A DNA stretch of 64,000 nucleotides, taken from contig OY987227.1 of NCBI GenBank assembly GCA_963920705.1, positions 4,513,143 through 4,577,142 on the forward strand, read 5' to 3'. Under the pieces are notes generated by a model that saw only the letters and a program-made list of their open reading frames with translations, did no database searches and was not told the DNA's origin. Below, piece by piece: positions 41,946 through 56,600 of this stretch. The stretch's first letter is position 1. Every line of letters starts with the position of its first letter. Both the position numbers and the translations under genes were made by a program. The DNA comes from Odiellus spinosus. Taxonomy: Eukaryota; Arthropoda; Arachnida; Opiliones; Phalangiidae.

Positions 41946-44615
41946 GAAAAAAATATATATTTGTTAAATAATGAGTAGTTGCTACATACTACAGATGTAG
42001 CCAAATCTAAAGATCCATAGAAAAGTCAGTTTTAAAGCAACTCCGAATAAAGTGGGAGGTTGTTATATTAAGTCTGAGAATAGTTTTAGTAGTAATAGTT
42101 GCTGACAACGATTTTAAAGGGACATTCACACAACTTAAAATCTTAAAATCTTGAAAAAGTTTATAACCTTTTTTAAACAAGTGCCACACTAAAGTTTATT
42201 ATTTTACTTATGCAGCTACACTATTTACTATGAAAATTTATTTTCACTCTTTTTTCTTATTGGGGGAAATGTCCAAAACTACCTCCTCAAAAATAAAAAC
42301 ATTATGGCAACATTGAAAAATTCATTGGACAATGTCCCGTGTCCTACACTTATTTAAGTCCCTAATTCTCAATATCGTAAATAACCGCGATAAAACTAAT
42401 ATCCTCACAAAAAAAGAACACAAACATGGTATTTATACAAAACCTAACAGTTTGAACGTCTTTTCTGAATGCTATTTGAGTTTATAATATCCAAAATATC
42501 GCGTTGGTCAAGAATGTTCACGCTTCACGCAATTCGGAATAAATACACAAATGCGAATCTATACAATTGTTGGGCCGTGGAAGGTACTAAAGCTCGTTTG
42601 TAACTTTCGCATTTCTTTCAGATCAGCGTAGAAGTTAAATATATTTACGCGAATGGTCTTTCAGATGGGTAACCGTTTGAGCTCGCTCCATCGAAGTTGG
42701 TCACTCGCGGGCTTTTGCACATCGATGCCGGATGACATTATTTCATCGTTCGTGCCAAATCCAATTTTATACTTTATAAACATGAATAAGAATACAAACA
42801 AATATTTGGAAAAGTATCGAACTCCCTACCAATAAAATACTCGTTTCGGCCGCGGACGAATTGACCTAGATTTATTTCGAAGTTTATTTGTCTACTTAAA
42901 TTGGCGAAAAAAAATCATTTCTCACACGACACACACGAAAAGTGTTTTTGGGATTATTTAAAAGTATTAGATTAATAAATACTCAAAATTACCTTTAAGA
43001 CTTGAAGAATAAAGCATTATCACAATAGACCTATCTTCATATTCTGGGGAGAAGACCCTTTCACAGGGGGCAGATGTATAAAAAATATTTTGGAAAGACT
43101 TCTTCAAAGATGGCAGTAGTAGCGAATAAATTTTAGCCAATCGCGTGGCCCTTAGTAATTTCGGAAAAACATGGCGGCTGGAGTACCGGAAGGGTTAATT
43201 TTCCCCATAGTAGGGTATTAAATCCATAAGAAATGTTCCAATATTTTCCGAAAATGATGTAAAAGATTACTATGAGAAACGGAATAATACCCAAGATCAT
43301 TACAAAATAAGTTACAACTTTTTGTCGAAGAATACGTAGAAAAAAGCGCATCATGACTTTTACTGACAGGTACGCCTCGGCGTTTCACATTAATGATTAC
43401 GATCCAAGGCTTAAATACGCGTTCCTGCATTTTTATATCAATATAATTAGGTACTTTCAATTACTCAAGATATATCTGTTTGATATTTAACTTACCTCCT
43501 AATTGTCCAACTAAAGTACAACAATCCTAAAATAGGCAAATAATAACGGCTACTATATTTTTAAACGTTTAAGAACGTCTTAAATAGCTCCGAGCAATCT
43601 TCGAGTTCATTAACTTATTCCCGCGAAATTCCGCCAATCGGCATTGAGGCATGATATCAACGCCACCTGGCCCCAAGCAAAAATATAATATTTGATACTG
43701 CCCCCGAGGTTCATCTTCTCTGTATGGTACATGAAGATAGGTGTATTGAAACCGCAATCCTCAGTCACAATAAGACTTTGTATCCATTAATATGGATTGG
43801 ATCTTGTACCAAGAACAAGTTTTATACACATTGCGTTATCCTACGCCTCGAATTTACCTTCGCAATTAGGTTTATGAAAGTTTAAATTGAAATTCGACCT
43901 AAAAGAAGGCACCAAACTACATTCATTGACCGCGGCAACTACAGTCTCAATCCTAAATAAGTCCGCTCACTCCGCTGGACTCGCGACAATACTTATATCT
44001 ATAATTGATTTCAGAGTCTCGCTTTAAATTTTTATATTTACAATTCAGTCATAGGTACCGGAAATAGCCCTTCTACAGGAAAATCGGTTCGGTGTGTAGA
44101 ATGAGATATAAACCTTTTCCTAACGGCCATTTTCTGTCTCTGGAAGCTGACATTGAGGATGGACATCATACAATCGAGACTGTAATCCCCCCCGCGCGAA
44201 ACAAATGTAAATACTGTTTTAAGTGCTTGAGCAGCTCACTCTCCGAAAATACGAAACAAACTGCAATGCGCGTGAACTATTTTTTAGGTGGTTCCAAGGC
44301 TGCAAAAAATTCCTAAAAGCATAATTTAAGGTAGGGTTAGGTTAATGTCGTGGGGGAGGTAATATTTTGGTTTCCCAATTTGTTGTTTTTAGTTCCCAAA
44401 ATAAATGATAAATTACTCGTAAAGAATACGTTGTCACGAATAGATTTATTATTTAAGTACATACAACCCGAGTTAACTGAATTAAAAAGAATAATAATTA
44501 AGAGTGCGCTTAATTCTCTCGTTTGGGAAAATATCAGTCGCTCAATATCAGGCTTAAGTATTTCAAATACAAAACAACTTATTTTTATCACAGAAACGTA
44601 ATCATTTGTAAATAA
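41946..44615. other. Intergenic, only weak exon-like pieces
   Basis: On the minus strand, about 43498-43558 reads SRYYLPILGLLYFSWTIRR between a TATAG acceptor-like and a GGTAAG donor-like border, and 43230-43354 encodes a hydrophobic stretch (LGIIPFLIVIFYIIFGK). These might be membrane-segment exons of an unrecognised or decayed gene, but no conserved motif joins them. The 3' UTR of the NRF-6-like gene must begin at 44615. Confidence 0.25.
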
Positions 44616-47600
44616 TTAAGGCTTAACACCTTCCCTTAGTAATTTCTCGAGCCTAATTATCGGAGATTCGAAGGCGAGAGACGTAATGAAGGCGACCCCG
44701 TACGAAAGAACGGTGAATCCCAAATAATGAATAGCCTGGAAAAATAAAGTGTACTATCATTATGGACGAATTCGGAATATACAAACTCAAAAAGCAACTT
44801 CATGGGATTACGGCCATTGGGGTACAAATATTATGATGAATCATCACAGCAGATCGCGTTACCGAGTAATAATAATAACTTAATAAGTTATTAAAGTTTA
44901 CAAACAATCATTCGGCCCCGAAACGATAAATAAAAATTTGTGAAGTATTTAAATTAAAATATGTTACAAAATGATCAATAGATGGCGCGTGGGTGCCTTA
45001 CTATCTATCTCTCGTATACCGTGAAAATACAAGTATCTATACATGTATTACACCCGTTGCTATGGGAAACGAGTAGAGCATAGTTGGAGCAAATTAGCGC
45101 GAGGGGATTTACCACCAAGATCGACTCTGTCGTCATAGCTTAGTCAATCAGAATGGCATCAGAATGGGAACTAAGAAAGCACCACCTCTTAACAGATCCG
45201 CTCATAAATATGTACCCCTGGAAGTTCCTCTTCAATTCCAAATTCTTTTATTGCTTTTATTCTACGGCATATCAAGCAACAAGCGATTTCAATGAACACG
45301 TTGTGATATCCAAAAAACAATTATTATCACTACATAACCAAGTAGTTGAACGTGTTCTTAGTAACGCGAGACAAAACAACAATTTAATGCCATTCATTAT
45401 GTTCAACTATTATTCAAGCATTATTCAAGCGCAATTAGACATAGTAAATAAATAAAAATAAACTTACTATGAAGGTTCCTGTCATCATGATTGGAGAACG
45501 CAAACGATAGAAGTAATATAACTGAACCATGGGATGAACTAAATAAGCGCAGTATGTTAAACGACTTAATGGGAAAAAAAATTCCCACGATAAAAATTTA
45601 TTGACTGGACCTGAAAATAAAATGGGAGATCCGAATTAAAGATTGAAGTGTTTGTTCTTTTAAATTAGGCTGTCAAGGTTTTTTTCATGAACTACATTTT
45701 CGGAAAGATCGTTAAAAAACGAATAAAAAATATAAAAACATGTATCATAGACACAATTACATTAAAAATGCGTAATTTATAACCACCATTTAAATATTTT
45801 TTTTATAAAATTCTGAATATGGCGTTTAAAATTCTATATGATAAAACTAAAAATATAATCCATAGTCTTCATTTTATCAAGATATGACCAGTTCGAGAGT
45901 ATCTCGTTAAATATAGGGAATAAACTTAGCAACCAATTGGTAACAGGGACGGAAATAAGAATATTTTCTATAGAACAATTGTCCAGTAACCTCAATAATT
46001 GGGAGTTTATCGGACAATATCCAGTGTCTCGCGCTTATTTCCGCCCCTGATTAGAAAGCGGTTGGTCTAAATATACTGACCTCCTCGTCCAGTTTGGCAA
46101 GCGAAGAGGACCCAAGCCATGGCAATGGCCCATGCCGAACGAGATAAACCGTAATAAAAAGCGCTGGAAGTAAGAGTAAAATTGGCCTTGAATAAACCGT
46201 AGACATCAACAAGAGCCAGACCGATCGCGCCACTCCACCACAGAATATTCCAATACTAGAATTAAAAATTGACTTAAATTTTCCGGAGTAAAAATAAATT
46301 GACTAGACTACTACATTCAGATCCCCAACTAAATAACGATGCTTATGGACTAATTCGGACCCGGGGAGATCAGAAAAAATAGATAAAAAATCTACGGCAG
46401 CAGAAATGCAAGAAAATTGAAATTTTCGAATTTCCATAATAAAATCTCATGCGTCTAGCCTAGCCTAACGTAACGTAGCCTAGCCTATGGTATTTTAACA
46501 TGGAGATTTGAAAGATTGAAATAGGTTTTCTCTCACTTCTGCTGGTTCAGGTCCTAATGTGTCCAAATCCATCGTTGTTTAGTAGGTGGTCTGAATATCG
46601 TAATTTCCCCAATTAATTTTAGAAGATTCGCTAAACTAAATACCCTGGTAAGAAAAAATCTCCTATTATCTTTGAAATTCACCATGACGTAGCCTAAAAG
46701 ACAGCCAATCAAATATGGACCGATTCTAGTCCACGGTTTATTGTAGATTTTATCATACAAATCGCCAGTGCTGAAACAATAATTCGGTTAAATTATAATC
46801 AAGAACCCTTTTTCAACCTTATACATGGAGGTATTGAACTTACGCTAGAGCATTGACACTAATTTCAGCCCTGATTTGGTTCACTATAACAATTATTATT
46901 GTCGTGATCCATGTCGTTAAAAGAAGGGCCAAAACAATGGCCAAACCAACGTAACGCCATTTACGACTTTGACTTAAATTAAAAATAATAATAATTAATA
47001 CTTTTTATTAATATTAATAGTTTGTATTAATAATAATTTTTATTACTAATTAATACTTTTTATCAATTATCAATTAGATTAAATAATTAATTATTAATTA
47101 GTTTTATGAATTAATAGTTATTAGTTTTTATGAATTATTAATTGCTAGTTTTATGAACTATTAATTAATAGTTTCTTTGAATGATTAATTGATATTTTTA
47201 TTAATTAGTAATTAATCTATAATTTTTATAATTTATTAATCGAGTTTTTAGTAATTATTATCTATTAAATACTCAATCGTTTTATTCATTACTAAAAGAA
47301 TCGTTTTCGTTAAATACAAAATTAATCGTTTTTTAATTAATAATTAATATTTTTTCATAAATTATTAAATAATTATTTATATTCTACCGTTTAATAGACC
47401 TACCTTTTCATTAACACTAGAAACAATGGGCTGATAATGTAAAATTGCATATCATTAGATAAATACCACGACCAACTGAAGCACTGGAAATTGAACAAGA
47501 GGAATTTTACCATTGTATAGATTTCCAAAAGTTGAACTATCCTAATTATTTAGTTTCGAAATGAATTACATTTTCGGAGCCAGGGAACAAATTATTCATG

Positions 47601-50600
47601 TAAAGTATATTCCTCCACCAATATTTGGTACAAAGGTTGCTTTCCCGGTCCTGATACGGCCAGACAGGTCCATCACCAATGAAATTGTATAACGAGGCAA
47701 GAGCAAAAAGAACCACCATGTAAACAGGAGTTAACCTAAATGTATAGACAATTGTTTACTGTTTGAATTGTATCAATGAAAAACTATTTTAACTAGAGCT
47801 CGGAATCAGATAATGAATAACTTCCATTGATAACTAAGTTTTTTTACCTCCCCGAGTGAACTTGTTCACGGGGAGGTTTTACGTTCGTCGTATCTGTGTG
47901 TCTGTGTGTCTGTGTGTCTGTGTGTCTGTGTGTCTGTGTGTCTGTGTGTCTGTGTGTCTGTCACTTCCGGTGTAAGCGGATATCCTGTGTAACCGGATAT
48001 CACGTGACCTAGCACGTAGAGCAAAAATCTTGGGACTCAAGACGTAAACATGCCATCTTATCGTTCAATTCCGTTCAACGGGAATTCCTATAATCAGGCT
48101 GCCACATGGATAAGCTTCAGGTGTCGTGCGATTTTATGCAACCGTGGACGTCTCCCATTGCATATTATCGCCTTCCACCATCCACATCAAACCTCGATGC
48201 TGGACAGTTGAAGGCGATTATACACAATGGGACGTCTCCCACTGTTATAATCACCTCTGACCATCCAAACGCACCAAGGTCCAACCTTTAGTTTCCGATC
48301 TCAGCGGGCCATATTAGCGAGGCGTCCCTCAACTAATATGGTCCACATCAACCATCAACTCGCCCCCTCTACGGGTCAGATTTGCGTTCGTAGCTACACT
48401 GAGCGCCTGGTGTAATAACTACCTCCAGACATTGAACAGGGGGTGGGTTCCCCTTTCTTCACAGCTTTAAGTTACAGATACCTAATAATGTTTTTCGATA
48501 TACCACTTTTTTTACACTAACGCGTTGTAGCCTTATGGCGTGGTATCTTTCAGTGAATTGAAACGAAATGTTCATTTAAACTATAATTAAAATTTCTTAA
48601 ATTACTTAACTTAGTCTAATTAATAATTTCGCTGAAAATTAAATTAAAATTAAATGTTATTTTAGAAGATATTTAAGAAATTGTCTAAGAATTTTGTGAA
48701 ATTTGTGTGTTCAATACCAGCTCGAGTTGGCAGCACGCGTTAAGCTATTTTCCATGTACCATTTAGTCCAAAAACATAGGTATAAAGGTATTGTAGGCTT
48801 AGGCTTGCTGCAAACTCAGAGTGGATTGGAAAACTAATACAGTTCAACTTCTACGCATATGGAAGTAGTCTTGTTTTTTATCTATTTTAATTGATTGATT
48901 TAATTTTTTAGCTTAGCCTCAGTTATTAAAATGTGTAGGTGTTATTTTTTATTTTGTTTATTTAGCTTAGCCTCAGTTATTAAAATGTGTAGGTGTTTTT
49001 TTTTATTTTGTTTATCGCATATATAAAAGCGTGAAATACTATTTCGGCCGTCAGAGAAAAAGCTGGGATCGAAGAGCTGGTTACCTTTTCGCTCGCCGTA
49101 CCAATTCACTAGTGTGATGGTAATTCGACAGCGGCTCTTCGACTGGCGTTTCTCTCCGTGTAGTGATACCTCCTTTACCTCGGTGTCGAGGAGAGCTAAT
49201 ACACGTGTGTTTGGGCTTCGTACTTGTACATAACCTTAAGGCCTGCGTAAAAGCCTCATATAATGTAAGGTCTTATGGGTGATTTGCACTTGACTTTTGG
49301 AGCGAATGTACCCGTATATCTAACTTAAACTTCTCCATTACCTACTTTGATTTTCATGTACTTGAGTTCCGTGACTGAAATGTGCTTTAAACCCAATCTT
49401 TAATAATTCGCCATTGAATAACAAACCAACTATTACCACGTAGGATAGGAGACATGATAATTGAGGTCTACATGTTGAATAACCTGCCACAAACTTGTAT
49501 TTAATAGAATAACCGGCCGAGTACAGGGACTGGAAGTCTGCAACAGACTTCTAGTATTATTTTTTTCTTTTCGGCTGAATATTGAGAGAATTAGCTTTAT
49601 GAACCGGGATAAACTTACTTCCTAGCGAAGCTGGAAACAATGTATTGGGACTTTGTTATAAGAACAAGTTTCTAGCACGCGCTTTCAATTTCATTTTTTC
49701 AATTGCTCGCGTGTTTGCTATATTTGCGAATTTGTTTCGCACGAAAATGCCGCGTATACGCAAGGGTATAATTCACAAGAAACGCTGGATTTGAAGTAAA
49801 TTCTTCATTAATATTTGCAATTTCTCGCGCAAAACGCTATTAATGTCTAGGCGACTTCCTTGCATCTATCGCGTCTAATGCGCTCTCTTAAGGATATTAA
49901 TTGGTGCATTCACGTCATCAGCGTAAAGATATAAATAGATTTACGAAGAACGCGTGCTGGTATGTTTGGTAGATCTAAATGGCCAAAACGTTAGAGTTCT
50001 AATTTTTTTTTTCAATTTCTCCGAATGTCTAAAGTAAATAAGTGCGTGTAAACAAGCTAAGCTTCAATTTTGCACACCTTTAAAGCATAATAACGTCATT
50101 TAAGCAAAGGAACATATGTGTATTTGTGACTTGCGTAAAATCGAGTTCATCAGCACGCGAGTATGTGTAGCCCACTAAATTTCAAGTCCGAAACCACTTT
50201 ACGCGTGCAAAATATCAAAGCGATTCTGATATTCTTGGGAAAATCAGTTTAATGTATGGGGAAATACTGTAATTTTCTGGCAAATTTTCGAACAGTGGCG
50301 TAAGAATTGGTTTTAATAACTAGCACGGGTTTTCAAATTAATATTTTATAAGCCTCGCACGTTTCCAATTGTATTTCACGCGAAATTGTTGCGTGTACGC
50401 ATGCGCAGATCGAACCAGGTTATTTATACCACAATTTACAGTTGACTAACATTCTTAAACCGGATTGACATTGAATTTTCTTGTGTTTTAATTGGTATAT
50501 ATGATATGGTTCACCCTATAGTGAAATGTAGACCGAGTGGGGAAAAGAATCACGTGATTGGATCTCTTAATGACTGCTAGTTTTAGTTTCACACTTTTCC

Positions 50601-53600
50601 CCACATGAAATTAATGTTTATCCCAATTAAGTATAGTAGAACTATGCTTTTTACCTCCCCGACTGAACTTTAGTTCAGGGGGAGGTGTTACACTGGTCGT
50701 GTCTGTGTGTCTGTCTGTGTGTCTGTCTGTGTGTCTGTCTGTGTGTCTGTCTGTGTGTGTAAGCGGATATCCTGTGTAAACGGAAGTCACGTGACCTAGC
50801 TCGTGGAGCCAAAAGTCTAGAGACGTAATCATACCAGCTTATCGTTCAATTCCGGGGAATTACCTCCTTTAAGCGTGGCTGCCACATTGAGTTTCAAGTG
50901 TCGTGCAAAGACATACAACAGGACGTCTCCCATTGCACATCATCGCATTCCACCATCCACTTTACGGTCGAACCTTGATGCTGAACAGCCGAAGGCGATT
51001 ATAAGCAATGGGACGTCTCCCACTGTCATAATCACCTCCGACCATCCCCGCACCAAGGTCCAACCTCCAGTTTCCGATCTCAGCGTTCCATACTAGCGAG
51101 GCGTCCCCCACTAGTACAGTTCACATCAACCTTCCACTGACTCCAAACATCGCCCCACCAATGGGTAAATTGCGTCGCCAAGCGCCTAGAGATCAAGAAT
51201 CAGCAAGACATTGAAAGGGGGGGGTTTTCCCCCTAACTTCATGGCCATCACGCACGGTTACTTCGATTAATATAGCCCTTCGAAAGGTTTATATAGTATC
51301 TTTTTGGAACGAATGCAAATTAGCCTCATGGGGTGATTTTGTTTGATATTGAAACGCAATATTAATTTATATTATAATTAAAAATATTAAAATGGTTCAT
51401 CTTAATCTAATTAATTAGAAAGTCGAAAAATTAATTTAAAATTCGAGATAGTTTAGAAGTTATTTGAGAATTTAAGCAAAAATTTAAAGAAATTTGACCG
51501 ATTAATGGCAGTTTTAGTTGGCAGCATGCGCCTAAGCTATTTTCCATATATATCATTTACTCGAAAAAGCAAAGGTATAACGGGCAGTATAGGCTTATCT
51601 CTGGTGCAAACTTGGGGTGGATTGAAGAACTTAAATAAAGGTGCGTTTACACGGGTATGGAAGATTGAAACAACATAATTTAGATAAGAGATAAGACAAT
51701 AATAACTTCGATTATACTCGGTGAATTTTTAACCAGTTCAATGGGAATTGGTGTATAAGATTTGAAGCTGAGGCGGATTTATGCATAATGTTAAACCACT
51801 TAAGAAAAATGATAGTCGTGAAAACTCTCCTCGAACAGAAGTAGAGTAGGTTTCCAGTGTATTTGTGACACGTGTAAAATCGAGTTCGCCAGCACGCGAG
51901 TATGTGTAGACCACTAAATTTGAAGTCGGAAACCTCTTTACGCATGGAAAATATCAATGTGATTTTTTTTTGATATTCTTGGGAGAATCAGCTTCATGTA
52001 TGGGGAAATATCGTAATCTTCTGGCAAACTTGCAAACAGTGGCGTATTTGGTTTTAATTACTGGCACGGATTTTCAAATTAATTTTTTTATAATTTTCGC
52101 GCGTTTCGCAAATTTATTTCGTGCGAAATTGTGTACATGCGCAGAGCGAACCAGGTTAACGCGGATACACACAGACCTGTTTTTACGCGTTTCACGCTCG
52201 TGAACTCATAGAAGTACCATTAGCACGCGCGAGCGAGGTGCAAACCACTCTAGAAAAATTTTGTACACCTGATTCCAGATTCATTTGATTGTCAGTGATT
52301 CCGAATCAATTCGCGTGATTCCGAATTGATTCGTGATTCGCGTGATTCCGTATCGATTCTCGTGATTCCGAATCGATTCGCGTGATTCCGAATCGATTCG
52401 CGTGATTCCGTATCGATTCTCCTGATTCCGAATCGATTCGCGTGATTCCGAATCGATTCGCGTGATTCCGTATCGATTCTCCTGATTCCGAATCGATTCG
52501 CGTGATTCCATTTAGTTTGTACACCTGATTCCAAGAGTGGTTTGCCCATTGCCCCTCGCGCGTGACCGTGAAAAGCGTGAAAATAGGTCTGTGTGAATCC
52601 GGCTTTAGTCATGCCACAATTAACAATTGACGAACTTTCTTAAACCGGATTGACATTGAAATTTCTCGTGTTTTAATAGCCATGTATGATATGGTTGACC
52701 CAAGAGTGAAATGTAGACAGAGTGAGGAAAAGAATCACGTGATTGGATCTCGTGATGACTGCTAGTTTTAGTTTCACACTTTTTCATACATGAATTTAAT
52801 GTTAATCCCAATTAAGTATAATAGAACCAGGCTTTTAATGCCTACTGTCGTGTATTTCCGGTAACATTTTAGCTAGTGTGGAGTCACGTAAAATGACGTT
52901 TGTTTCACAACTTGGTATATTTTTACTCAGGCCTGCCCTGTCAGAAAAAAAAATATAAAAAATTTATGGTAGGGCCAAAAGAGAAACATCTATTCTTTAC
53001 TCACAGCATTATCACCAAAAAACGTGTTTTTAGACGTAGGCTTATAAGGTATCTGTAGGTCGTGTAGCACCAAAAAGCGAAATTGTACGTCACAGTTCGT
53101 AGTTTAGCGTGTTATGCGGAAAGCTTATTCGTTAATTGTTTATTGAATATGTTTATTTACGGTTATATGACGATACCGAGGTCATAACTTGATTTTGATG
53201 AAATATTTTGCCTAATGACGTTACTTGGTCTACAAATACTCTAGTTTTCTTAACGCCGATATGATTTTACTGAGGGACCTTGACCTTGCTTATCTAAATT
53301 TTAATTTATTGAACGTAAAATCGTTTCATTTCTTTTGAAATCTTCGACGAAGTTTGTTCTCTAGAGATTTGACTCGTTGAAATTTTAAATTAAGTTTCAT
53401 TCGTTTGAATACAATTTATTGGTAAGGAAGTAATTTTGAATTTGAATCATTTATTTGATGCGTTTATTATTTGTTTGGACATTTTTGGTATATTTTCATT
53501 GACCTGAACTCTAATTTTTATTACTGAGTTGTGACTGAAATATTAGTTTGGAAATCAAAAGGTTTTTTTTTTCTGACTCATTTTTCTCTGTAGTAATTTT

Positions 53601-56600
53601 TTGTTTTCGTAAAAGAGTTATTAATGCCTACTGTCGTTTATTTTCGGTGATGTTTTAGCTAGTGTGTAGTCACGTAAAATAACGTTTGTTTCACAACTTG
53701 TGTTGTATACTGAAGCCATGTATAGGTTCAATTTGATATAACATTTTGCCTTTTCACGTTACTTGGTCTACAAATACTCTACAACCGTCAAAATTCTGAT
53801 ATGGTTTTAAAAGAAGAACCTTGACCTTGTGTATTTAATCTCATATCGAGATTAAATGTTTTTCGCATCTAATTTTAATTGGTTTATCAATATGTTATTT
53901 GTATAGATATTTTTTTTAAGATTTTATATTTTTTAGATTAAAATAAATTTATTATTCCAGAAGATTTTGTAGAATCTAGTTCTCAGGATTACCGGTGTTG
54001 AAAATTTATTTTGCTAATGTTATCTTGATGTCTGTGTTTTCTGCCCGCTATTTGGTAGTGGTAAGATTAATATTTTTAATTTTAATTAATTGACTTATTT
54101 GGCGTTTATTTGATAATTTGCTTTACTTAAATTGTTCGTGTAAGGGCTATTTTACATATTACCAAAGATTGCTAATTTCAGTTGTCTTAATTCTGATTTT
54201 TTTGTTTTAATACTGAATTATGGACTGGATTATTTATCTTGAAATCTATGTGGTTATATCTTATTTATTTTCCTTTTTTTCTCTAGTTAGGTTTGGTTTT
54301 AAGTATAGAATTATTTAGGGTTGTGTTGGTATACTGAAGAAATGCATATAGGTTCAATGTGATATAATATTTTGCCTATTTCGCTGTTTCTTCTACTCAT
54401 CCAATACTCTACATTTCTTTTCATCTTTTATTTTAGGTAGGGTTAGGTTAGGTTAGATTACCTTAACGTCGGGGTCGGGGAGGTTATATTTTGGTTTCCC
54501 AACTTGTTAATGCCTACTGTCGTTTATTTTCGGTGACGTTTTAGCTAGTGTGTAGTCACGTAAAATAACGTTTGTTTCACAACTTGTGTTGTATACTGAA
54601 GCCATGTATAGGTTCAATTTGATATAACATTTTGCCTTTTCACGTTACTTGGTCTACAAATACTCTACAACCGTCAAAATTCTGATATGGTTTTAAAAGA
54701 AGAACCTTGACCTTGTGTATTTAATCTCATATCGAGATTAAATGTTTTTCGCATCTAATTTTAATTGGTTTATCAATATGTTATTTGAATAGATATTTTT
54801 TTTAAGATTTTATATTTTTTAGATTAAAATAAATTTATTATTCAGGAAGATTTTGTAGAATCTAGTTCTCAGGATTACCGGTGTTGAAAATTTATTTTGC
54901 TAATGTTATCTTGATGTCTGTGTTTTCTGCCCGCTATTTGGTAGTGGTAAGATTAAAATTTTTAATTTTAATTAATTGACTTATTTGGCGTTTATTTGAT
55001 AATTTGCTTTACTTAAATTGTTCGTGTAAGGGCTATTTTACATATTACCAAAGATTGCTAATTTCAGTTGTCTTAATTCTGATTTTCTCCACTATAAAAC
55101 CAAGAAACATTTCCGATTTTTTTCATAATCGAAATAAGCCGTGTACAGTGATCTTCGAGACGAGAGGAGACGAGGCCAGACCAGACGAAAGAGAGCTATA
55201 ATGACTTAAGGGAGATAATCAACCAGCATAGAATGTTATCACCATTTGAAATCAACAGAGCAGCGACACGGCTTTCACAAGAAAGAGACGGCCCGGCTAC
55301 GAAGAATTGAAACGTGCAAGCAGTTAGTGTTTTCGGACTCGACATATGAGAAATCTACAGTCAGTAAAAGCTCGGCAGTTCTTCATACGGCCTCGTAATT
55401 GTAAACATAAAAGGAGCTATTCTAACGGTATGGAAATTAGTCTACTTTCAGTCTTTTAAGATATTTTTTTATCATAGGAGTGGAAGCTAACGTCTTGTAA
55501 CCGGTTTGGAAAATAACCTCTCAACCAGCTCAATCCTTGGATTCTTCCAATGACTGGGATCACTTGCATGATGAAAATATCAGTAATGGTCCTCTATTAG
55601 CACGTCAAAACAAGAATTTTAGACGAAAACTGTACCGGAAGTAATTGTCGATCATCTACCGAAAATGGGTTGTAAATGGAACATTCAGTCTACAATATTT
55701 CTTGGTTTGTCTAAGAGGAACTTGCTACAAAATCTTCGTCGTTTTAATTCCTTGTCTTCATTGCCATCCCAGACTAAATCCTTCGTCTTTATCAAATCAG
55801 TGGATTATCTCAAAGATAATCACACAGTACCGCCTATGCTCTAATGATAATTTATATTATAAGAAAATGTATTTTACATATTTATTTAGAAAATAAATTT
55901 CATTTGGTGTGTCTATTAAGTAATCTACGCCATGCCGCATATAATTATGCGTAACGCAGGACATTTCAATTGGTGTGTATATTAAAGAGTCTACGACCTG
56001 TCGCATGTAATTATGGGTAACGCATGACACACTTTTGCATTCTCTGTATCCTTGAGGTTAAGGGAAAATACTTATATTCCGTAAAATAGAGAATAATAAT
56101 TGGAATGCACGCTGGTTCCTCTATTCATCCAATACTCTACATTTCTTTTCATCTTTTATTTTAGGTAGGGTTAGGTTAGATTACTTTAACGTCGGGCTCG
56201 GGGAGGTTATATTTTGGTTTCCCAACTTGTTTTTGGATATTTTAATATTATAAACAGACGCGTACTAATGGATACGAATTACGCGTTTATTCAACGGATA
56301 ACGCGGATATAAAAATACGACGTTTCTCGAAATCCGTGTTGAATGAAATTAATTATATTTTAATCTAAATTGAAAGTAAAAGACTAAACACTACATTCTA
56401 GCTTCAAGATCTCAATTCGGGCTAAAATCCGCGACGATACTCGAGTTTCAAATTTTATCGGCGAATGAATAACTCGTATAACGTATCAATTTCCGATAAC
56501 AATGAGTACGAATAAAAAGTTTGTCTTGCATTCGGATAAGAAATGGATATTGTTTCTCGCAAACGTATAATAACCGATTTCCATTCACGATAAAAGTTTA

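Noticed and set aside
41264-42004. 246-codon open frame rich in Pro, Leu, His and Phe on the minus strand
   Set aside because: It lies wholly in the 26-bp minisatellite; all frames of the same strand give the same peptides in rotation, so it is not a gene.
45153-45455. 100-codon plus-strand frame in the last intron of the NRF-6-like gene
   Set aside because: Its first third lies in the R4 repeat and the rest has no domain or family-like pattern; antisense to a well-supported gene.
52281-52612. Overlapping Arg/Ser/Glu/Asn-rich frames (ESRESIRNH)
   Set aside because: Translation of the 20-bp tandem array in several frames; not a protein.
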